Assembly: GCA_023663185.1 (NCBI GenBank)
Contig: JAMPHY010000003.1
Location: forward strand, 62,001-126,000
Length of the DNA stretch: 64,000 nucleotides
Direction of reading: 5' to 3'
Source of the DNA: Clostridiales bacterium
GTDB taxonomy: Bacteria; Bacillota; Clostridia; Lachnospirales; Lachnospiraceae
Part shown: positions 59,403-64,000 of the stretch, piece after piece
Layout: every line of letters starts with the position of its first letter
Numbering within the stretch: the first letter of the stretch is position 1
Position numbers and translations under genes: made by a program
Notes under the pieces: model-generated
Seen by the model: the letters and a program-made list of their open reading frames with translations, nothing else
Database searches by the model: none
What the model was told of the DNA's origin: nothing

Positions 59403-59527
59403 AATCTCACCTATTCACTAGCTTAAACGTTATTCTTTCTTGCACTAATGCCATATATAATTGCTATATATTTACAACATTCAATATTTCAATATCAAAA
59501 ACAAACATATTTTCTAAACTCCCTGTC

Positions 59528-60637
59528 TTATTTTCTCTGCCCCAGAAGTAGTTGTGACGCATTTATTTTTTTCCTTATTATTGGATATACTTCATCAAAT
59601 GCTTTTTTCCCCAATGCTAAAATAATACCATCCTGTTTATCAAAAATCACATTCTCATATTCAAAAACATTATCATCAATTTCTGTTTTTTTCATCACCA
59701 AAAAGCCTTCATATTTCCAACCTTTATAACTAAAGTATCCGGCCATTCCTTGTCCATAATTACCATGACCATATATATATATTCTCTTATGTCCGTTATA
59801 AAATCGCTCAATGCCAGTGCTTTTAAAAGGATAAAGCACATCATTGTTTCCTTCTGCTTGAAGCCTCTTAAGATGAATATCAATCAGCTTAGTATCATAA
59901 CCTGTATTGTGTATTACATAATTTATAACCATTTCGACATTCTTAAAATTGCATAATGATATGGCCTTTCTCTTAATTACTGGAAATCTTATATTTCTAA
60001 CCAATTCATATGGGTAATTTATATATGGATTTCCAACATATTCTATTTCTGCACTATCCGTTAGCGCTCCACTTTTAAAACCATTTTGAGTAAAAAACAC
60101 CGAAAAATTAAGCTCAAAGCATTTAATTGCCTCTTGTAGAGTACTCGGATATTTAAGATTTCTCCAAAATTCTTCCCACAATTCAGACATAATTAATGAT
60201 TTTCTGCACACCAAAAAGAATGATTGAATATGCGAAGGTATTATATTCCCTTCCATTTGAGCATTAATATTTCTTGACAATCCCCAAAAATCCACATCTA
60301 ACTCTTCCATTTTGTTAAAAGTCTCTTTCCAAGAATACAACGGACCATAAAATGTATCATTAAATAAAACTATTTCATCCCATTGCCTGAAATCTTCTTC
60401 TGCTAAATACTTTGTAAAAATATCCTTATATGCCCCCGCATCAAATCCAACATTTTCGCGTACATAAATATCATATGAATATTTTTTTAATTTATTATAT
60501 TCATTATTTCTAATTCCACCGTTTATGATAATTACCACTCTTTGCAAGACTTCCTGCATACTATCTAGTAGCACTTCTACATATTTATCTACAATTCCAG
60601 AGGCATCATAAAAAACAAAAATTCCCATTCTTTTCAT
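59528..60637 (-). CDS. RgpF-like glycosyltransferase with C-terminal Rossmann-like module
   Basis: The start is uncertain. I use the ATG at 60637 (MKRMGIFVFYDASG), 12 bases after AGGAG. A TTG at 60646 is only three bases from it. Residues 1-260 resemble rhamnan synthesis protein F: GIVDKYVEVLLDSMQEVLQRVVIIINGG, YVRENVGFDAGAYKDIF, DEIVLFNDTFYGPLY. Residues about 275-369 are the Rossmann-like module (KRIYIYGHGNYGQGMAGYFSYKG, GIILALGKKAFDEVYPIIRK). RgpF-type proteins add rhamnose or related sugars in cell-wall polysaccharides. The sugar here is unknown. Confidence 0.82.
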   Translation of the reverse strand: MKRMGIFVFYDASGIVDKYVEVLLDSMQEVLQRVVIIINGGIRNNEYNKLKKYSYDIYVRENVGFDAGAYKDIFTKYLAEEDFRQWDEIVLFNDTFYGPLYSWKETFNKMEELDVDFWGLSRNINAQMEGNIIPSHIQSFFLVCRKSLIMSELWEEFWRNLKYPSTLQEAIKCFELNFSVFFTQNGFKSGALTDSAEIEYVGNPYINYPYELVRNIRFPVIKRKAISLCNFKNVEMVINYVIHNTGYDTKLIDIHLKRLQAEGNNDVLYPFKSTGIERFYNGHKRIYIYGHGNYGQGMAGYFSYKGWKYEGFLVMKKTEIDDNVFEYENVIFDKQDGIILALGKKAFDEVYPIIRKKINASQLLLGQRK

Positions 60638-60760
60638 ATGTAACAAGTTCTCCTATACTTTTAAACAACAGACAATTCCATATTTTCCTCAAGCTCATCA
60701 TACACAAATCCCAAAATGATTCTTCAGTACCAATGTTGTATCCATTTCTTTCTGTTATAC

Positions 60761-61954
60761 CTATTCTCTCATACAAAAGTAATTATTTATTCCCATTTTT
60801 TCCAATGCATTCACAATTGTTTGAGTAGCCTGTCGGCTCACAGCAACAATAATTCCCATTCCATTTTCATAAATTAACTGTTCAATCCCTAATACCGGTA
60901 TTGGCATATTATTATAATCTTGGTCTTTTTGTGAAACCAAAAAATTCCGTGGTACATATCCCATATCTGTTAAATATCGATAAACACCCATACCTATTTT
61001 ACCTGCACCGTAAATATAAATAACCTTATGTACAGAAACATAGTCTATTAGCTCCTTTAGGCGTTTAATGCCAAACAAATTACAAACTTCATATCTGTCC
61101 TTAATTATTGGAAATGACTTTCTCCTGCACTCTATCAAGAAATTCATATAAACAGTCGCATATGTATTATTCATAACAGTACAAGAATGATATCCCGCAT
61201 CCTCTGCTAAATATCCAAAAATACGTTCTACCGCATAACTCTTTGCATTTTCTGGCAGCGGTTCGTCATCAAAATCCTCATAATTCCATTCTTTTACCAA
61301 TATCTTTTTAATTGCACAGGTTCGTGCCCAAAAACATGTTCCTAACGCAATCGGTTGGTTTTCAATATCCGAATCTATATCCACACAAACTTTAAGTTCC
61401 TCTGCCAATTTTCGAGTTTGAAACACATTGGGTTCAATCCACGAATTATACGGGGCAAAAAACTCTCCTATAGGCTCTGGCGGAACCAGCAATCCCAAAC
61501 TCTTATCCCTATCAAATGTTGCAAGAATATCAAAAAAATACCCTGTACCTTTTTCACCTAACATATTACCCCATAAATTATCAATCCATAATGTAATATC
61601 CTTTTTCTCCCTTTCTCGTTTTTCTTTCTTATCATGTAAGAAACACACATACTCATACTGTAACATTATTTCTCTATAAGTCACCAAAAGCGACGTTATA
61701 TCTCTTCCACGATTTTCTTTATGGCAAACAGTAATATTCCTTTTCTGTTCTACTGCATATTTATTAACCTTATCTTCAACCCATTTATCTGAAGATGATA
61801 TATATATAGGGATACTTTTAGGAATACGGTTAATATATGTAAAATATTTATCTAAGGTATCCCGATAGTGCAAATGAATAAATACTGCTGCCTGCCCGGC
61901 ATATATATCATAGTTATATTTTGATTCTCCTGATAAAATCATTATTTGTTGCAT
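60761..61954 (-). CDS. RgpF-like glycan synthesis protein with C-terminal Rossmann-like module
   Basis: The start at 61954 (MQQIMILSGESKY) follows GGGAG by six bases and leaves a 25-base gap to the upstream gene. The longer frame would overlap it. The body of the 397-residue protein matches the RgpF family: AVFIHLHYRDTLDKYFTYI, CHKENRGRDITSLLVTYREIMLQYEYVCFLHDKKEKRE, WIDNLWGNMLG, FWARTCAIKKIL. Residues about 300-397 are the Rossmann-like module (KVIYIYGAGKIGMGVYRYL, IIVAVSRQATQTIVNALEKMGI). It probably builds or extends a deoxyhexose-containing glycan. Confidence 0.85.
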   Translation of the reverse strand: MQQIMILSGESKYNYDIYAGQAAVFIHLHYRDTLDKYFTYINRIPKSIPIYISSSDKWVEDKVNKYAVEQKRNITVCHKENRGRDITSLLVTYREIMLQYEYVCFLHDKKEKREREKKDITLWIDNLWGNMLGEKGTGYFFDILATFDRDKSLGLLVPPEPIGEFFAPYNSWIEPNVFQTRKLAEELKVCVDIDSDIENQPIALGTCFWARTCAIKKILVKEWNYEDFDDEPLPENAKSYAVERIFGYLAEDAGYHSCTVMNNTYATVYMNFLIECRRKSFPIIKDRYEVCNLFGIKRLKELIDYVSVHKVIYIYGAGKIGMGVYRYLTDMGYVPRNFLVSQKDQDYNNMPIPVLGIEQLIYENGMGIIVAVSRQATQTIVNALEKMGINNYFCMRE

Positions 61955-61979
61955 AATCAACTCCCTCAAATCATATTCG

Positions 61980-62915
61980 TCATTCCCAAATATCACACCG
62001 CTTCATTCTGTCTGCCCAACTATTTTTACATACATATTTCAGTTCTTTGATATTATCATCATTTTTATCCTGTGCTTGTGCAATAATCTTCATCAATACT
62101 TTCTGAACTTCCAACAATCTTTCCAACGGTAATGCGCTGGTGCCTTCCTCGTCGAACACCTCACAAAACAATGCCTGCTCTCTGTCATCCAAAACAAATC
62201 CCTGCATTTTCAATGATTCCTTTTGTATCTCGGCAATTTTTTCTACCCGTTCTGCCCTGTGTTTCTCACGCGCTTTTAATGTTGTATTCGCACCATGTCT
62301 TCTCCACTTTGAAAGCACCCTGTCAATGTTAGCAAGTTGTCCACATGCTGCACATTCTGTCCAAAATTTATAATCCTGCATCCCAAGAAATCCCTCGCGA
62401 TAAAACAAATTATTTTTTTCTACAAATTCTCTTCTATACATAGAAGTTGCATTATGAATCCTATCCCTAAATAGCAACTCTGCCTTTATTCGCTTAGGAT
62501 TGCAAATGACCTCACGTCTATATGATATAATTTTCCCACTCTCATCTATGCTTATGTCGCCCCCTCCAACCACATCTATGTCAGGATGGCTTTCCAGATA
62601 ATCATATTCCAATTGCAACCTGTTTTTCATAGCGATATCGTCATCGTCCATAAGAGCAATATACTTACCTTTAGCATGACGGAGTCCTACATTGGTCGCA
62701 TACGCAATTCCTCTATTGCAATCATTTTCTAACACTCTAATCCTTGAGTCGTGAAAAGCATGCACTATATCCATACTGCTATCTTCACCTTTATCATCAA
62801 TAACCAACAGTTCAAAATCCTGAAGAGTCTGATTCAAAATGGATTTCACTGCTTCCCCCACATACTTTTCTGCACAATATACAGGCATTATTACACTGAT
62901 ACCCTTTTCCGACAT
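61980..62915 (-). CDS. GT2 glycosyltransferase
   Basis: The 311-residue protein is a GT-A, GT2 enzyme: ISVIMPVYCAEKYVGEAVKSILNQTLQDFELLVIDDKGEDSS, RGIAYATNVGLRHAKGKYIALMDDDDIAM (metal-binding DDD), and the following helix with TSMYRREFVEKN. A C-terminal helical tail is rich in E and K. It should transfer a hexose or similar to a lipid-linked acceptor. It is the first complete gene of the locus read from the right edge and carries no Rossmann-like module. Confidence 0.92.
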   Translation of the reverse strand: MSEKGISVIMPVYCAEKYVGEAVKSILNQTLQDFELLVIDDKGEDSSMDIVHAFHDSRIRVLENDCNRGIAYATNVGLRHAKGKYIALMDDDDIAMKNRLQLEYDYLESHPDIDVVGGGDISIDESGKIISYRREVICNPKRIKAELLFRDRIHNATSMYRREFVEKNNLFYREGFLGMQDYKFWTECAACGQLANIDRVLSKWRRHGANTTLKAREKHRAERVEKIAEIQKESLKMQGFVLDDREQALFCEVFDEEGTSALPLERLLEVQKVLMKIIAQAQDKNDDNIKELKYVCKNSWADRMKRCDIWE

Positions 62916-63018
62916 TTCTATTCGCCCCTTATATAATCCGTTAACCCAATAAAATTCAATTATCCATCAAAAAAATCTTTTTCGCGTATACCGATAATTA
63001 CATATCAATTTCAGCAAA

Positions 63019-64000
63019 CTACATATTAATACTATCTGTTTTGCACACTGTTATATTATTCTTAATTATCTTAAAATACTTCCATGTCAGTTCCTTATTT
63101 TGGATTATATTATCCGTCTCCGTCAATAATAATTCCATATAACCATCTGAATATATAATTAACTTATACCCATCATCAAAAATAAATCCTTCAAAAGCTA
63201 ATAGACATCTATCCTGTCCCATTTTTTTATATAAATAACGAAAATCCGGATTATACAATTCGTTTCTAGCAATCTTTATATAAGAATTTTGAGGCACATT
63301 ATATGCCTTTTTATTTAACAAACTCATTATTATATCATTTAAAGACATCAATGATATCAACGTCTTACATCTTCCATGTTCCATATCCGGAGAGTAAATA
63401 ATATATGGGATACGTATCCATTCTTCGTCATAAATAAGCTTCGATTTTTTTACTTCATCTATTCTACAGTTTTCATCAAGAATTAAGTTACCATGATCAG
63501 CATACACCAACATCCGACATCTCATCGCGCCAAAAATTGGAGAAACAACATCATCAAGATATCTGAGTGAATCGGAATGCTGCTTTTCATAGTTTGTTCT
63601 AAGTCTTTCTCCCTTCTGTGGCAGAAAATCAAACAACATTGCCGTACCCTCGCAAACCAATTTGCCATCTGTATATGGATTTGAAAAAGTATAATGACTT
63701 TCATACAACTCATGAATATAATAAAAACCATTTTTCTCATCTACTGCATCCAAAATAAAACTCCATATTTTTTCTGTAACAGTCTGACAAACTCCACTAT
63801 ATGTGATGTCTTCTCCATCAATATAATGCTCAGCATCTGTATAAAAATAAATATGACGTTCCTGTTTTTTTGCTTCCTGAATAAAAGAACATTCATCTTC
63901 AATAATATAATTTCTGGTATAATTAGCTGTTCTCATATCATCATTTCCACTATATACTGGTATTAAGCTTTCAAAAGTAGAAGTAGAAAACGAATACGCA
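63019..64000 (-). CDS. AlkP/sulfatase-superfamily protein, partial
   Basis: The frame is open to the right edge of the window, so the N-terminus is missing. An internal ATG at 63936 is not the true start. The first visible residues YSFSTSTFESLIPVYSGN resemble the nucleophile region (Thr/Ser) of sulfatases and LTA-synthase-like enzymes. RMLVYADHGNLI carries the metal-binding D-H-G, and RIPYIIYSPDMEHG with MSLNDIIMSLL follows as in that superfamily. Such proteins transfer or remove sulfate or phosphate groups, including polyol-phosphates, on surface glycans. In this locus it may modify the polymer. Confidence 0.75.
   Translation of the reverse strand, partial: AYSFSTSTFESLIPVYSGNDDMRTANYTRNYIIEDECSFIQEAKKQERHIYFYTDAEHYIDGEDITYSGVCQTVTEKIWSFILDAVDEKNGFYYIHELYESHYTFSNPYTDGKLVCEGTAMLFDFLPQKGERLRTNYEKQHSDSLRYLDDVVSPIFGAMRCRMLVYADHGNLILDENCRIDEVKKSKLIYDEEWIRIPYIIYSPDMEHGRCKTLISLMSLNDIIMSLLNKKAYNVPQNSYIKIARNELYNPDFRYLYKKMGQDRCLLAFEGFIFDDGYKLIIYSDGYMELLLTETDNIIQNKELTWKYFKIIKNNITVCKTDSINM

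Overview
The window reads as chromosomal DNA of a spore-forming Gram-positive clostridium, most likely Lachnospiraceae. The signs are Shine-Dalgarno-led genes of moderate GC, a YtaF-type sporulation membrane protein, a SleC-like spore cortex protein, a CIRCE/HrcA heat-shock site, and a gene cluster (5.7-12.8 kb) that I associate with Lachnospiraceae. Genus and species cannot be fixed from the sequence alone. Nearly all genes lie on the minus strand. I see no tRNA, rRNA, CRISPR array or intact insertion sequence, and no gene-free stretch longer than 300 bases.

0-5.5 kb (minus): a purine operon purC-purF-purB-purA, then the N-terminal part of a LacI-type regulator that runs off the left edge. 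5.7-14 kb (minus): a four-gene cluster of unknown function (a 1189-aa helical-repeat protein, an actin/Hsp70-like protein, a TPR-like protein and a coiled-coil membrane protein), preceded by a secreted protein made of four repeats. 14-24 kb: a truncated small protein, a PD-(D/E)XK nuclease-like protein, a SleC-like protein, htpG with a perfect CIRCE operator and an acidic tandem-repeat insert, a JAMM-protease-like gene with a small partner, a PrsA-like foldase, a GNAT enzyme, a PHP phosphoesterase and ilvE. 24-36.5 kb: two hybrid histidine kinases, thyA-folA, a beta-CASP ribonuclease-like protein, ytaF, a calcium-type P-ATPase and an orphan sugar-binding lipoprotein.

36.5-64 kb (almost all minus): a large surface-glycopolymer locus. 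It holds glycosyltransferases of GT2, GT4 and RgpF-like type, a TagB/TagF-like polyol-phosphate transferase, two cytidylyltransferase activities (an IspD/TarI-like protein and a TagD-like domain), an SDR epimerase, two TIM-barrel isomerases, a methyltransferase, an amino-acid adenylating enzyme with a carrier protein, a sodium:solute symporter with a 37-aa partner, and an AlkP/sulfatase-superfamily protein cut by the right edge. Together they suggest a teichoic-acid-like, CDP-polyol-containing glycan that may carry a carrier-protein-delivered substituent.

Two features of this locus stand out. First, the same small Rossmann-like domain (FGAG/YGAG-type glycine motif, then a D-N-N or D-K-type motif) appears in ten proteins: at the C-terminus, at the N-terminus, in the middle, or alone, attached to unrelated catalytic domains. 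Second, a self-contained island between two exact 26-bp direct repeats (53692-53717 and 56321-56346) interrupts the glycosyltransferase genes. It encodes a C39-like cysteine peptidase, a small membrane protein and a convergent 63-aa peptide with its own promoter and terminator. The window also carries two families of dispersed hairpin elements (two copies each) whose outer arms differ between copies but stay self-complementary.
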